Source: Comamonadaceae bacterium
GTDB lineage: Bacteria > Pseudomonadota > Gammaproteobacteria > Burkholderiales > Burkholderiaceae_C
DNA: 41,988 bases
Reading direction: 5' to 3'
Assembly (NCBI GenBank): GCA_947374485.1
Contig: CANCCF010000018.1
Coordinates: 1-41,988 of the forward strand
Shown: one piece after another, positions 32,373-40,620 of the stretch
Position numbering within the stretch: the stretch's first letter is position 1
How the letters are laid out: the number at the start of each line of letters is the position of its first letter
Program-made: the position numbers and the translations under genes
Notes under the pieces: model-generated
Databases searched by the model: none
Seen by the model: the letters and a program-made list of their open reading frames with translations, nothing else
What the model was told of the DNA's origin: nothing

Positions 32373-32867
32373 TCAGGGCGCGCCAGGTGTGGGGCTGGGC
32401 AGGCGATAGAGCAGGGTGCCGCTCCAGCGCGCCTCGTTGGCGCTGCGCTGCAGATGCGCCTCCGCCGGGCTCTGGCCCGCGGCCGCACTGCCGCTCAGCC
32501 AGGGTGCCAGATCAGGCGCGCTGACCTGCACCAGGGTGATGGTGGCCTGTGTGCCGGCCACTTGCAAAGTGGCGCCCTTGCCCAAGGCGACAGTGGCACT
32601 TTGCAAGGCCTTCAAGGTGTCCTGGGGGGCGGCCGCTGGTTTGGCCTGTAGCGCTTGGGCGCGCTGCTGCAACGCCTGCATGCGCTCCACCTGCCGGGCC
32701 AGGGCGACGCTTTGCGCATCGGCGCCCCGGAGTGTGCGCAGTGCAGGTGCCAGGCCCACGCTCCAGACCAGCCCGGCTGCCAGCACGACTGCCGCCAGCT
32801 GCAGCCCGCGCTGCTCGCGCAGGCCCAGCGCGGCCCAGCGGGTTTTGATTTGCCGTTGCCAGGCCAT
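32373..32867 (-). CDS. gspM: Type II secretion system protein GspM
   Basis: The 164-residue product has a short cytoplasmic start (WQRQIKTRWAALGLREQRGL), one membrane helix (AAVVLAAGLVWSVGLAPAL) and a periplasmic region with a coiled-coil-like part, as in GspM. It pairs with GspL in the inner-membrane platform. ATG 32867 overlaps the gspL stop by one base (TGATG). Confidence 0.9.
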   Translation of the reverse strand: MAWQRQIKTRWAALGLREQRGLQLAAVVLAAGLVWSVGLAPALRTLRGADAQSVALARQVERMQALQQRAQALQAKPAAAPQDTLKALQSATVALGKGATLQVAGTQATITLVQVSAPDLAPWLSGSAAAGQSPAEAHLQRSANEARWSGTLLYRLPSPTPGAP

Positions 32868-34117
32868 CAGCGAGCCTCCCGGGTGACCAGCAGCAACCCG
32901 TCCTGCAGTTGCGCGCGCAGGCCGCGGGCGGCCAGCGCGCCGAGCAGTGGTTGCTCGGCTGCAGCGTCCAGCCCGCTGAAGCGCAGGCGCAGCTGCTGGT
33001 CGCTCACGTCCAGAGCCGAGAGGGCCAGGCCCTGGGGCGCCTGCGCGGCGATGGTGGACAGCACGCGCGCCACATCGGTGTCAGAGCCCTGGCCGCGCGC
33101 GCGCGCCAGGTCGTCCACGGCGCGCTGCATCTGCAGCGGCGCATCGATCACCAGACGCACCTCCGGAAAGCTTTGCTGCAACACGGCCTGAATGGTGTCG
33201 CGCTGGGCCTGCAAGGCGCGTCGCTGCTGCCAGGCCAGCGCGTTGACCGCCACCAGCTGCACCAGCACCAGGGCCAGCAGGCCCCAGCGCAAAGGGCGCC
33301 AGGCCGGGGCATGCAGGACTTGCTGCAAGGCGCCCAGCACGCGCTTTTGCAAACGGTTGCCGGGTGAGGCGCTGAGCTCCAGCTGCGCCAGGTTCCAGGG
33401 TGATTGGGCTGCATTCAACAAGCGCTGGGCGCGCGTCTGCAGCGTGACCTGGTTGCCAAAACTGCTTTGCGCCAAGGCCATCACGGCCGGTTCCGCAAAC
33501 ACCTCCAGACCAGTCTCGGCTTGCGCCAGCCCTGCGGTGGCAGGCAGCAGCGGCAGCAGGCTCACACCCTGGGCACTGCAGAGCAGCAGCTGGGCGGGCT
33601 CCATGTCGGCGCTGACCCAGGCGCTGGCGGTGCCGCCCGTGCTGGGGGTGCTGGGCGTGCATTCGGCCACGATGCGGCCCACTGCATGGCCCGCCGCCTC
33701 CAGGGCCTGCAGGCTGGCCTGCAGCCAGGAGCGGCTGCACACCGCCACCCAGGCCTCAAGGCTGTCGCCACTGCCTGCAGCGGGGTCGGAAAAGACGGCG
33801 AAATGCAGCTGTTCGGGCTCGTCCAGCAGTTGCTCTTCCAGCACGCCGGCCAGCACGCCGCGCACCCGCGCGGCATCGCTGCGCCCGGGCAGGATGCTGC
33901 GCAACACGCGCTCGGGCAGCGCAATGCGGTGCCAGGACAGCGCGCGCGCAGGCACCACAGCCACCACGTCTGCCCCGCGCGGGCCCTGTGCGGGCAGCAA
34001 AGCGGCAGGCGCACGGCCCTGCGCGACGGGCTGCTGGTCGCCAAGTGTCTGCACGTAGTCGTATTCGGCTGCGGGGCCGGACAGTGCCAGGGGGAGTGTG
34101 AGAATCAGGGTGGGCAT
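32867..34117 (-). CDS. gspL: Type II secretion system protein GspL
   Basis: The 416-residue GspL has an actin-like cytoplasmic domain (about 1-235, e.g. ALSWHRIALPERVLRSILPG and SDAARVRGVLAGVLEEQLLD), a membrane helix near 275-295 (LLALVLVQLVAVNALAW) and a periplasmic ferredoxin-like domain. It recruits GspE to the membrane. It begins 16 bases after the gspK stop and ends overlapping gspM. Confidence 0.93.
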   Translation of the reverse strand: MPTLILTLPLALSGPAAEYDYVQTLGDQQPVAQGRAPAALLPAQGPRGADVVAVVPARALSWHRIALPERVLRSILPGRSDAARVRGVLAGVLEEQLLDEPEQLHFAVFSDPAAGSGDSLEAWVAVCSRSWLQASLQALEAAGHAVGRIVAECTPSTPSTGGTASAWVSADMEPAQLLLCSAQGVSLLPLLPATAGLAQAETGLEVFAEPAVMALAQSSFGNQVTLQTRAQRLLNAAQSPWNLAQLELSASPGNRLQKRVLGALQQVLHAPAWRPLRWGLLALVLVQLVAVNALAWQQRRALQAQRDTIQAVLQQSFPEVRLVIDAPLQMQRAVDDLARARGQGSDTDVARVLSTIAAQAPQGLALSALDVSDQQLRLRFSGLDAAAEQPLLGALAARGLRAQLQDGLLLVTREAR

Positions 34118-34133
34118 GGGCTTGGATGTGCAC

Positions 34134-35129
34134 TCATTGTAGGGAGCCCTTGGCGGTGGACGGTGAGGCGGTCGTTGAAGCGCCAGTTGATGTGGCCAGG
34201 GGGGCGGCGCTCAGTGCCTCGCGCTGACGCCAGACCACCCGGGCCTGGCCCGCGCTGCGCTCCACCAGGGAGACTTCCTGCACCACGCTCTCACCCAGGC
34301 GCAAGCGCCCGCGCACGGCAAAGAAGTGGCTGCCCACGCTGAAGTTGTTGGGGTCGGGTGCCAAGGGCTGGTCGGCTGTGATGCCTGCCGCCTTGAAGGC
34401 CTCGGCCAGGATCTTGAAATGCGCCGTGGTGCGTTGCGTCACCATTTGCTGGGCGCGTGCCAGGTCCAGGCCGGGCAGCGCGGCGTAAAGGGTCTCGGCC
34501 CCTGCGGTGTTGAGGTTGAGCGGCGTGGCCTGCGGCAGCAGCGTGGCATAGGCGGACAGTGCCCGCACCGTGCTGCCGGGCAGGCCCAGCCAGACCAGCT
34601 GGTCCAGGCGCATGGGTTTGAGCGGCGCGCCGGGCAGCGCGGCGTCGCTGGCCAGCAGGCCGTCCACCAGCAGATCCAGCTGGCTGCGTGGCAGCTTCAG
34701 CAGGGTGAAGAGGCGGCCAAAGGCCTGCACGGAAGCTGTGTTGGCTTTGCCTGCCTGCACCAGGTTGCGCACGTTCAACAGGCCCTGCTGGTCACTGATC
34801 TGGCCGGACAAAAAAGCCTCCATGGCGTCGTCGGTGTTGCCCGCATCCAATGCCAGAAAGCTCGACAGGCGGGCCTCCTGCAAGGGCAGGGCCCAGGGCT
34901 CGGAGAGGTGGTCCACCTCGCCGTTGCGCGCATCCTCCTGCAGGATGAGGCGAGCCCAGTCGAGCGCGCCATTGAGCACCCACTGCATTTGCAGGCGGCT
35001 GCGCTCGGCGGCCTCGATTTCCACACTGCGCCACTGTTGCCACAGCGCGGCAGAGGCAAAGGTGGCCACCAGGGTCACGGTCAGCATGGCGGTCAGCAGG
35101 GCCACGCCGCGTTGGCGCAGGCGCTTCAT
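34134..35129 (-). CDS. gspK: Type II secretion minor pseudopilin GspK
   Basis: The 331-residue protein has a prepilin-type start (RQRGVALLTAMLTVTLVATF) without the Glu at position 5, as usual for GspK, and a large globular domain containing GspK segments (LSGQISDQQGLLNVRNLV, LNLNTAGAETLYAALPGLDL). With GspI and GspJ it forms the tip of the pseudopilus. ATG 35129 overlaps the gspJ stop as ATGA; the open frame upstream of it is not gspK. Confidence 0.93.
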   Translation of the reverse strand: MKRLRQRGVALLTAMLTVTLVATFASAALWQQWRSVEIEAAERSRLQMQWVLNGALDWARLILQEDARNGEVDHLSEPWALPLQEARLSSFLALDAGNTDDAMEAFLSGQISDQQGLLNVRNLVQAGKANTASVQAFGRLFTLLKLPRSQLDLLVDGLLASDAALPGAPLKPMRLDQLVWLGLPGSTVRALSAYATLLPQATPLNLNTAGAETLYAALPGLDLARAQQMVTQRTTAHFKILAEAFKAAGITADQPLAPDPNNFSVGSHFFAVRGRLRLGESVVQEVSLVERSAGQARVVWRQREALSAAPLATSTGASTTASPSTAKGSLQ

Positions 35130-35905
35130 GTCTTGGCCCCCACGGCCGTGGGCCGGATCCAGTCGCGCGTGAGCGTGCCCACCAGTGGCTGGCCAGCGGG
35201 CAGGCTCAGCTGCAGGCGCACGCCGTCGGGGATGAGGGCTGCGGCCTCGCTGCTGGAGGCCGGGTTGCTCCAGGCATCCCCCCGGTAGTAAAAAATTTGC
35301 CAGTCCGTCAGCGGCAGGATGCTGACCTGGCGCGCACGGCTGCTGCCAACAGGGTTGCGTGCAGGGCTTTGTGCCCAGATGGCCGCCTGCAGCCAGGCTT
35401 CCTGCAAGGCGGCGCGCGTTTGCAGCACCGGCGACTGCCAGCGCAACCAGGCCTTGTGGCCCTGGTCTTCCCCCAGCGTCCAGGCCACCACACGCAGGCC
35501 GGTGGCAGTTTCGGCAGTGCCGCTGGCGCTTGCAGCGGTGCTGGTGCTGCTCAAGCGCGTGATGCGCAGCACCTGGCCGTTCCAGTCCAGCGGCGCGGGT
35601 TGTTCGTTCGCGGCGGCTGGATTGGCCACGGCCGCAGCGCTGGGGCTTGGTGCAGCGGCAGTGCCCGGACCTGCCAGGTCGGTGGCCATGGCATCGAGGT
35701 CTGCGCCCCACTGTGCCAACCCATTGCGCAGGGCCTGCAGCGCATCGGCGCGGGCCTGGGTCTGGCTCTGGGCGCGGCCCATGGCGTCGAGCCCCTGCCA
35801 GCTCATCAGGCTGAGCAGGGCCATCACCACCAGCGCCACCAGCAGTTCCACCAGCGTGAAGCCTCGCTGCGGGCGCCGGTTGGAGCGGATGGGGGCGCGG
35901 GCCAT
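35126..35905 (-). CDS. gspJ: Type II secretion minor pseudopilin GspJ
   Basis: The 259-residue product has the prepilin peptidase site RGFTLVELLVALVVMALLSL (cleavage after Gly15, Glu at +5) and GspJ-like segments (QWGADLDAMATDLAGPG, WLRWQSPVLQTRAALQEAWL, WQIFYYRGDAWSNP). An Ala/Ser/Pro-rich insert lies near 83-105. It overlaps gspI by one base and gspK by four. Confidence 0.93.
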   Translation of the reverse strand: MARAPIRSNRRPQRGFTLVELLVALVVMALLSLMSWQGLDAMGRAQSQTQARADALQALRNGLAQWGADLDAMATDLAGPGTAAAPSPSAAAVANPAAANEQPAPLDWNGQVLRITRLSSTSTAASASGTAETATGLRVVAWTLGEDQGHKAWLRWQSPVLQTRAALQEAWLQAAIWAQSPARNPVGSSRARQVSILPLTDWQIFYYRGDAWSNPASSSEAAALIPDGVRLQLSLPAGQPLVGTLTRDWIRPTAVGAKT

Positions 35906-36279
35906 CAGTTGCGCCCCATCACGGTGGTGAGCTGGAACAGCGGCTCGGCGTTTTTGAAGACCCGGGCATCCACGCGCAGGAAGTTGGGGTTGGGCGTGGG
36001 CCGCACCGTGGTTTGCAGCTGCAGCGGTTCACCGGCCTGCTCACAGCTGGCGCTGCTGTCACCCACACCCGGCATCTGGCGTGCCAGGCGCAGCTTGATG
36101 AGTTCGTTCTCGGCACACAGCTGCGCCAGCAGCACGTCCGACTGGCGCTCTGCATTGCGCCCCAGCGAAGCTGTGGCCTTCAGGCCCGCGCCCAGCGCGA
36201 TGGCCACAATGCCCAGCGCCACCAGCACCTCGATCAGGGTGAAGCCGCGGGCTGTGGGGCGCGTGCTGCGGTGGCTCAT
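35905..36279 (-). CDS. gspI: Type II secretion minor pseudopilin GspI
   Basis: The 124-residue product has the prepilin site RGFTLIEVLVALGIVAIALG (Glu at +5) and the GspI body with LLAQLCAENELIKLRLARQM, matching the conserved AENxL segment. It overlaps gspH upstream (ATGA) and gspJ downstream (TGATG). Confidence 0.93.
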   Translation of the reverse strand: MSHRSTRPTARGFTLIEVLVALGIVAIALGAGLKATASLGRNAERQSDVLLAQLCAENELIKLRLARQMPGVGDSSASCEQAGEPLQLQTTVRPTPNPNFLRVDARVFKNAEPLFQLTTVMGRN

Positions 36280-36788
36280 GGGGATACGGGGGCAGGGTTG
36301 GCAGCACTGGTTGCGGCGGCTTCGCCCATTTGCACGCCAAAGGGATGCAGGCCGTCGGTGGCTACGCGCCAGGCCACTGCGCCTTGCTGCCGGTTGCCCA
36401 GGCTCACGGACTGTGCTGCGATGATGGGTTCCGGGCCCAGTTCCAGGCGGCTGCCGGTTGCGGCGGTGGTGTTGGCATCGAGCCAGTTGCCGGGCAAGGT
36501 GCCTGCGGGCAGGCCATCAAACACAAAGCCCTGCGGGGTGCTGCGCCAGACCACAGCGACACCGCGCGTGCGCGACTGGGCACGGGCGGACTCCAGCAGT
36601 GCAGCCAGGCGCTGGGCTTCGCGCTCGGTGCTGGTTTGTGCGCTGTCACGCAGCGAGAAGGCCACACCGGCACTGGCAATGGCGATGATGCTGAGCACCA
36701 CCAGCAACTCGATCAGCGTGAAGCCACGCAGGCCTCTGGCGTGGGGCCGGGGCGGGAAGGCGTTACTGCCAGCTGCCAATATCGGCAT
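36276..36788 (-). CDS. gspH: Type II secretion minor pseudopilin GspH
   Basis: The 170-residue product has the prepilin site RGFTLIELLVVLSIIAIASA after a rather long leader of about 25 residues, and the GspH segments AALLESARAQSRTRGVAVVW and PQGFVFDGLPA. ATG 36788 has GAAGG 5 bases upstream and lies inside gspG, giving a 26-base overlap; this accounts for the long leader. A shorter leader would need a non-ATG start. Confidence 0.9.
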   Translation of the reverse strand: MPILAAGSNAFPPRPHARGLRGFTLIELLVVLSIIAIASAGVAFSLRDSAQTSTEREAQRLAALLESARAQSRTRGVAVVWRSTPQGFVFDGLPAGTLPGNWLDANTTAATGSRLELGPEPIIAAQSVSLGNRQQGAVAWRVATDGLHPFGVQMGEAAATSAANPAPVSP

Positions 36789-37200
36789 CTTTGCCTTCGC
36801 CACCGGGCTTGCCATCGGCGCCCAGCGACAGCACATCCACCTCGCCTTTCAGGCCGGGGTTGAGGTACTGGTAGCTGCCGCCCCAGGGGTCGGTGGGCAG
36901 CTTGTCGAGGTAGGGTTTCCAGTTGGGCGGAACCGGGTCCACCGTGGGCTTGGCCACCAGCGCCTGCAGGCCCTGCGCGCCGGTGGGGTAGCGCTGGTTG
37001 TCAAGCTTGTAGAGCTTGAGGGCCTGCATCAGATTGCCCACATCGGTCTTGGCGGCGGTGACGCGGGCGTCGTCGGCGCGGTCCAGCACGTTGGGCACGA
37101 TCAGCGCGGCCAGCACGCCAATGATGACCAGAACCACCATCAGCTCGATCAGGGTAAAGCCCCGTTGGATGCGGCGTGAAGAAGAGACAACTAAATTCAT
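36763..37200 (-). CDS. gspG: Type II secretion major pseudopilin GspG
   Basis: The 145-residue major pseudopilin has the prepilin site RGFTLIELMVVLVIIGVLAA, then the family body: DVGNLMQALKLYKLDNQRYP, PTGAQGLQALV, LPTDPWGGSYQYLNPG and the calcium-binding loop region (LGADGKPGGEGKDADIGSW). It is the first gene of the minus-strand gsp operon, 46 bases from the divergent gspC start, so both promoters must overlap each other or the coding starts. Confidence 0.95.
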   Translation of the reverse strand: MNLVVSSSRRIQRGFTLIELMVVLVIIGVLAALIVPNVLDRADDARVTAAKTDVGNLMQALKLYKLDNQRYPTGAQGLQALVAKPTVDPVPPNWKPYLDKLPTDPWGGSYQYLNPGLKGEVDVLSLGADGKPGGEGKDADIGSWQ

Positions 37201-37246
37201 GAGAGATACCCAGTGCGATTCATGCGACACCATGATAATCGCGAAC

Positions 37247-37708
37247 ATGCAAACCACCCACCACAAAGCCTGGATGCCCCGCCTGTCGGCCTTTGGTGTG
37301 GGTCTGCTGCTGGCGGGTAGTGGGGTGTTCTGGGTGCTGCGCTGGCCTGCGTCTGCATCCGCACCCGCCTTGCCGGTGGCCGACTCCGCCGAGGAAATGC
37401 CTGCCGCCGACGCGCCTGCCATGGCCCGCTTGTTGGGTGCAGCTGCCACGGCCAGCGACACTGCAACGGCGCCAGCCGCGCCCGACGCCAGCAGCCGTTT
37501 TCGCCTGATGGGCGTGGTGGCCTTGGGCGCGGGCAAGGGCGTGGCCCTGCTTTCCATCGACGGCCAGGCCGCCAGGCCCTACCGCGTGGGCAGCCAGTTG
37601 GAGGCAGGCTGGGTGCTGCAGTCGGTGCAGGCGCGCAGCGTGGCCCTGGGGCCGGATGCGAGCGGGCCGGTGGGCCTGCGGCTGGAGCTGCCAGGGCGCC
37701 AACCCTGA
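37247..37708 (+). CDS. gspC: Type II secretion system protein GspC (HR domain, no PDZ)
   Basis: The 153-residue product has a membrane helix (LSAFGVGLLLAGSGVFWVLR), an Ala/Pro-rich linker and the homology region of GspC (RFRLMGVVALGAGKGVALLS, YRVGSQLEAGWVLQSVQARS, LRLELPGRQP). It has no PDZ or coiled-coil end, like short GspC forms. GspC links the inner platform to GspD. The start is uncertain: ATG 37232, 37247 and 37274 are in frame and none has a good ribosome site. GATAAT at 37234-37239 might be a -10 box, which would put transcription close to 37247. It is divergent from gspG. Confidence 0.82.
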   Translation: MQTTHHKAWMPRLSAFGVGLLLAGSGVFWVLRWPASASAPALPVADSAEEMPAADAPAMARLLGAAATASDTATAPAAPDASSRFRLMGVVALGAGKGVALLSIDGQAARPYRVGSQLEAGWVLQSVQARSVALGPDASGPVGLRLELPGRQP

Positions 37709-37737
37709 TGGCACGCTCCCTGCAATAGCATTGCGGC

Positions 37738-38763
37738 ATGCAAACTGTCCCCCACGCCAAACCCGCCGCCCCGAAGTTCACTTTTGACTGGTTCATGAAA
37801 GGCATGGTGCTGGTGGTGGCGCTGGCCTTTGTGTGGCCCGCGCCAGGCGCACAAGGCGGATTCCTGCACCCCGAGTTGCTCAACAAACTGGGCATTGCGC
37901 TGGTGTTCTTTTTGAATGGCCTGGGCCTGCCACTGGCCGCGCTGCGCGAAGGGGTGTCGCGCTGGCGCGTGCACCTGCTGATACAGCTCAGCACTTTTCT
38001 GGTGTTCCCGCTGCTGGGCCTGTTGCTGCTGAAGCTCAGCGACGGCTGGATGGCGCCGGATCTGCAGTTGGGCTTTTTCTACCTCTGCGCACTGCCGTCC
38101 ACCGTGTCATCGTCCGTGGCCCTGACGGCGGCCGCGCGGGGCAATGTGCCGGTGGCGCTGTTCAACGCCACGCTCTCCAGCCTCTTGGGTGTGGTGCTCA
38201 CGCCGCTGTGGATGGCCTGGGCCATGGGCCACGAAGGCAGCGCCTTTGACGTGGGGCCGGTGGTGGTCAACCTGCTGCTGTGGGTGGTGTTGCCGCTGGT
38301 GGCGGGGCAGATGGCCCGGCCGCTCTTGCGCCAATGGGCTGCGCGCCACAAGGCCCGGCTGCAAATCGTCGACCGGCTGACCATTTTGATGCTGGTCTAC
38401 ACCTCGTTCAGCGACTCGGTGCAGCAGGGTGTGTGGCACAGCTACGGCTGGACGGTGCTCGTGCAAAGCGTGCTGGTGGGCAGCCTGCTCTTTGCAGTGG
38501 TGCTGGCGCTGACGAACCAGCTATCCACCCGCATGGGCCTGGACGATGGCGACCGCATTGCCGCCGTGCTGTGCGGCTCCAAGAAGACACTGGCCTCGGG
38601 CGTGCCGATGGCGCATCTGATTTTTGGTGCCAACCCGGCCCTCGGTTTGATCCTGATCCCCATCATGATCTACCACCCGCTGCAACTGGCCATCTGCGGC
38701 GTGCTCGCCCAGCACTGGGCGGCCCGACCCGATCAGTCGTCGCCCATCATCTCGGACATCTGA
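37738..38763 (+). CDS. Bile acid:sodium symporter-family transporter (SBF-like, YfeH type)
   Basis: The 341-residue protein has about nine or ten membrane segments. It fits the SBF-like family (PF13593): FDWFMKGMVLVVALAFVWPA at the start, GIALVFFLNGLGLPLAALRE, LPSTVSSSVALTAAARGNVP (a conserved crossover region) and CGSKKTLASGVPMAHLIFG. The substrate is unknown. No clear ribosome site precedes ATG 37738. It starts 29 bases after gspC on the same strand and may be co-transcribed, but nothing suggests a secretion role. Its last 31 bases overlap the convergent small gene. Confidence 0.87.
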   Translation: MQTVPHAKPAAPKFTFDWFMKGMVLVVALAFVWPAPGAQGGFLHPELLNKLGIALVFFLNGLGLPLAALREGVSRWRVHLLIQLSTFLVFPLLGLLLLKLSDGWMAPDLQLGFFYLCALPSTVSSSVALTAAARGNVPVALFNATLSSLLGVVLTPLWMAWAMGHEGSAFDVGPVVVNLLLWVVLPLVAGQMARPLLRQWAARHKARLQIVDRLTILMLVYTSFSDSVQQGVWHSYGWTVLVQSVLVGSLLFAVVLALTNQLSTRMGLDDGDRIAAVLCGSKKTLASGVPMAHLIFGANPALGLILIPIMIYHPLQLAICGVLAQHWAARPDQSSPIISDI

Positions 38764-39059
38764 CGCACGCGCAGGTTGGGCGGCATGTCCAGCGTGGTGC
38801 GGTCCCATTTTTCGAGGTCCAGCACCTGGTCCATGCAGTCCTGCAGCAATGCATGGGCCTGCACCGTGCTGGCCGCAATGGCCTGGTGCACGCTTGCGTC
38901 ATTGGCGGGTTGGGTCAGGCAGCGTTGCTGGTAGCGGTGCAACTCGCGCAGCTTGCGCATGGCCTCGGCCAACTGGGCCGGGCAGGCACACATGTAGATC
39001 ATGCCCTCTTCAATGATCTTGCCCAATTCGGCGTCGGTGAAGCGTTCTTCGTATTGCAT
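38733..39059 (-). CDS. Hypothetical small helical protein
   Basis: The 108-residue product starts MQYEERFTDAELGKIIEEGM and is helical throughout, with three cysteines (MCACPAQLAEA, QRCLTQPA) and an acidic C terminus (RQMSEMMGDD). It has no signal peptide. The 3' end overlaps the transporter gene tail-to-tail by 31 bases. The family is not recognised; codon use looks coding in this frame. A terminator upstream separates it from tRNA-Ser. Confidence 0.6.
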   Translation of the reverse strand: MQYEERFTDAELGKIIEEGMIYMCACPAQLAEAMRKLRELHRYQQRCLTQPANDASVHQAIAASTVQAHALLQDCMDQVLDLEKWDRTTLDMPPNLRVRQMSEMMGDD

Positions 39060-39118
39060 TCTCAGTCTCCGTGCTTGGGGACAGTATGGGGCAGAAAAAA
39101 GGGACCGATTGAAAGTCG

Positions 39119-39137
39119 AAAAAAAGCCCCATGGGCT
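39119..39137 (-). terminator. Intrinsic terminator of tRNA-Ser
   Basis: AGCCC and GGGCT arms (39125-39129, 39133-39137) with a 3-base loop are followed on the minus strand by a run of T (39124-39119). The stem begins 8 bases past the CCA end of the tRNA gene. Confidence 0.75.
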
Positions 39138-39145
39138 GGGGTTGT

Positions 39146-39235
39146 TGGCGGAAGCTGTGAGATTCGAACTCACGGAGGACTCACATCCTCGCCGGTTTTC
39201 AAGACCGGTGCCTTAAACCGCTCGGCCAAGCTTCC
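39146..39235 (-). tRNA. tRNA-Ser (anticodon UGA)
   Basis: The minus strand reads a class II tRNA: acceptor GGAAGCT pairs with AGCTTCC, the D-arm is TGGCCGAGCGG, the anticodon stem CCGGT/ACCGG encloses CTTGAAA with anticodon TGA, a long variable arm (GAGGATGTGAGTCCTC) follows, then the T-arm with GTTCGAATC. CCA is encoded (39148-39146). It decodes UCA. Confidence 0.97.
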
Positions 39236-39245
39236 TGTGGCGCCG

Positions 39246-39251
39246 ATTCTA
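39246..39251 (-). promoter_or_regulatory. Probable -10 box for tRNA-Ser
   Basis: TAGAAT on the minus strand lies 10 bases before the tRNA 5' end, the expected distance for a short leader. It overlaps the ureG stop region. No clear -35 box is seen. Confidence 0.45.
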
Positions 39252-39914
39252 ACCCGCGCCCTGCAGCATGCCCCGGCTCTCGATGAAGCGCACCACGGTG
39301 TCCAGGCCGCTGAGCGTCTTCAGGTTGGTCATGACAAAAGGCTTCAGGCCCTTGGGCGTGGTGCGCATGCGGATGGTGTCGGCTTCCATCACTTGCAGGT
39401 CGGCGCCCACGTAGGGGGCGAGGTCGGTTTTGTTGATGACGAAGAGGTCGCTCTTGGTGATGCCGGGGCCGCCTTTGCGCGGGATCTTTTCACCGGCGGC
39501 CACGTCGATGACGTAGATGGTGAGGTCGGAGAGTTCGGGGCTGAAGGTGGCGGCCAGGTTGTCGCCGCCACTCTCTACAAACACGATGTCGGCATCCGGA
39601 AAATCCACCAGCATACGGTCGATGGCTTCGAGGTTGATGGAGCAGTCTTCGCGGATGGCGGTGTGCGGGCAGCCCCCGGTCTCCACGCCCATGATGCGCT
39701 CGGCGGGCAGGGCGCCGCTGACGGTCAGCAGGCGCTGGTCTTCCTTGGTGTAGATGTCGTTGGTGATGGCCACCAGATCGTATTGCTCGCGCATGGCCTT
39801 GCAGAGCATTTCGAGGATGGTGGTCTTGCCGGAGCCGACCGGCCCGCCTATGCCCACGCGCAAGGGCGGCAGCTGCTTGGTGCGGTTGGCGATGTGGTGC
39901 AGGGGGGAGGACAT
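39249..39914 (-). CDS. ureG: Urease accessory GTPase UreG
   Basis: The 221-residue SIMIBI GTPase drives nickel insertion into urease. The P-loop GIGGPVGSGKTT is near 21-32, the metal-binding CPH motif is in ETGGCPHTAIREDCS, and the NKTDL guanine-binding motif is near 165. It starts 12 bases after the ureF stop and is the last urease gene before tRNA-Ser. Confidence 0.97.
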   Translation of the reverse strand: MSSPLHHIANRTKQLPPLRVGIGGPVGSGKTTILEMLCKAMREQYDLVAITNDIYTKEDQRLLTVSGALPAERIMGVETGGCPHTAIREDCSINLEAIDRMLVDFPDADIVFVESGGDNLAATFSPELSDLTIYVIDVAAGEKIPRKGGPGITKSDLFVINKTDLAPYVGADLQVMEADTIRMRTTPKGLKPFVMTNLKTLSGLDTVVRFIESRGMLQGAG

Positions 39915-39926
39915 GCTGGGGTCTTT

Positions 39927-40595
39927 CTAGGAACGGAACAGACGGGAATATTGCACTTCATGCTGGCTGCTCAAAATCGCCAGCATGGGCGAAAAGGCCT
40001 GACGCGTGTCATCACCCAGCGCCAGTGCATGGTCCACGGCGGACGGGATTTCAGCGGTGAGCGCAGACAGGATGCGCTGGGCGCTGCTCTGGCCCAAGGG
40101 TACGGATTTGATGGCCGCCTGTGCCATGTTTTCGGCCCAGCCAAAGGCGTAGGCCAAGAGGCAGTCGCGCAATGCCGCACCGGTGCTGCTGGCAGCCAGT
40201 GAAAAAGCCAGCGGATAGCTTGCGTCCATGGCGGCCAGGGTGGCAATCTGTGCCGGTGTGGCGGTGGTGTGGTTCTTCAACCATTCCAGCAGGCTGCGCC
40301 CCATTTGCTCGGTCTGCGCGCGCAGCTCGCCGCTTTCGCGGGTTTGCAGCACCCAGGCGTTGAGCTCTGCAATGCGGGCGTGGTTTTCAGCGCGCCAGGC
40401 TGGAATGGCCTGGGCCACGGCCGACAAATCCGCGCGCGACAGGCTCAGGTGCAACTGGTCTACCAGCCACGCGGAGGCTTGTGCTTCGGTGCTGACGCGG
40501 CCCGAATCCACCGCCGCCTCCAGCACCTCGGAATACGAAAAGCCGCCAATGGGCAGGGCCGGTGAGGCCAGCCACATCAGCTGCATGAAGGACAT
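39927..40595 (-). CDS. ureF: Urease accessory protein UreF
   Basis: The 222-residue protein has the UreF start MQLMWLASPALPIGGFSYSE, then GELRAQTEQMGRSLLEWLKN and a C-terminal region with KSVPLGQSSAQRILSAL. UreF bridges UreD/UreH and UreG during nickel delivery. I chose ATG 40595; the frame is open further upstream inside ureE and GTG 40607 is an alternative. No ribosome site is visible, so coupling with ureE (stop 25 bases before) is likely. Confidence 0.94.
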   Translation of the reverse strand: MSFMQLMWLASPALPIGGFSYSEVLEAAVDSGRVSTEAQASAWLVDQLHLSLSRADLSAVAQAIPAWRAENHARIAELNAWVLQTRESGELRAQTEQMGRSLLEWLKNHTTATPAQIATLAAMDASYPLAFSLAASSTGAALRDCLLAYAFGWAENMAQAAIKSVPLGQSSAQRILSALTAEIPSAVDHALALGDDTRQAFSPMLAILSSQHEVQYSRLFRS

Positions 40596-40620
40596 GTCGT
40601 GCAGGGGCACTGGCGCGTTC

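Noticed and set aside
34134..35711. 525-codon version of gspK
   Set aside because: The part upstream of ATG 35129 is an alternative frame of gspJ; the prepilin signature begins at 35129.
38280..40202. 640-codon plus-strand open frame
   Set aside because: It crosses the end of the transporter gene, the tRNA-Ser gene, ureG and ureF; it cannot be a real gene.
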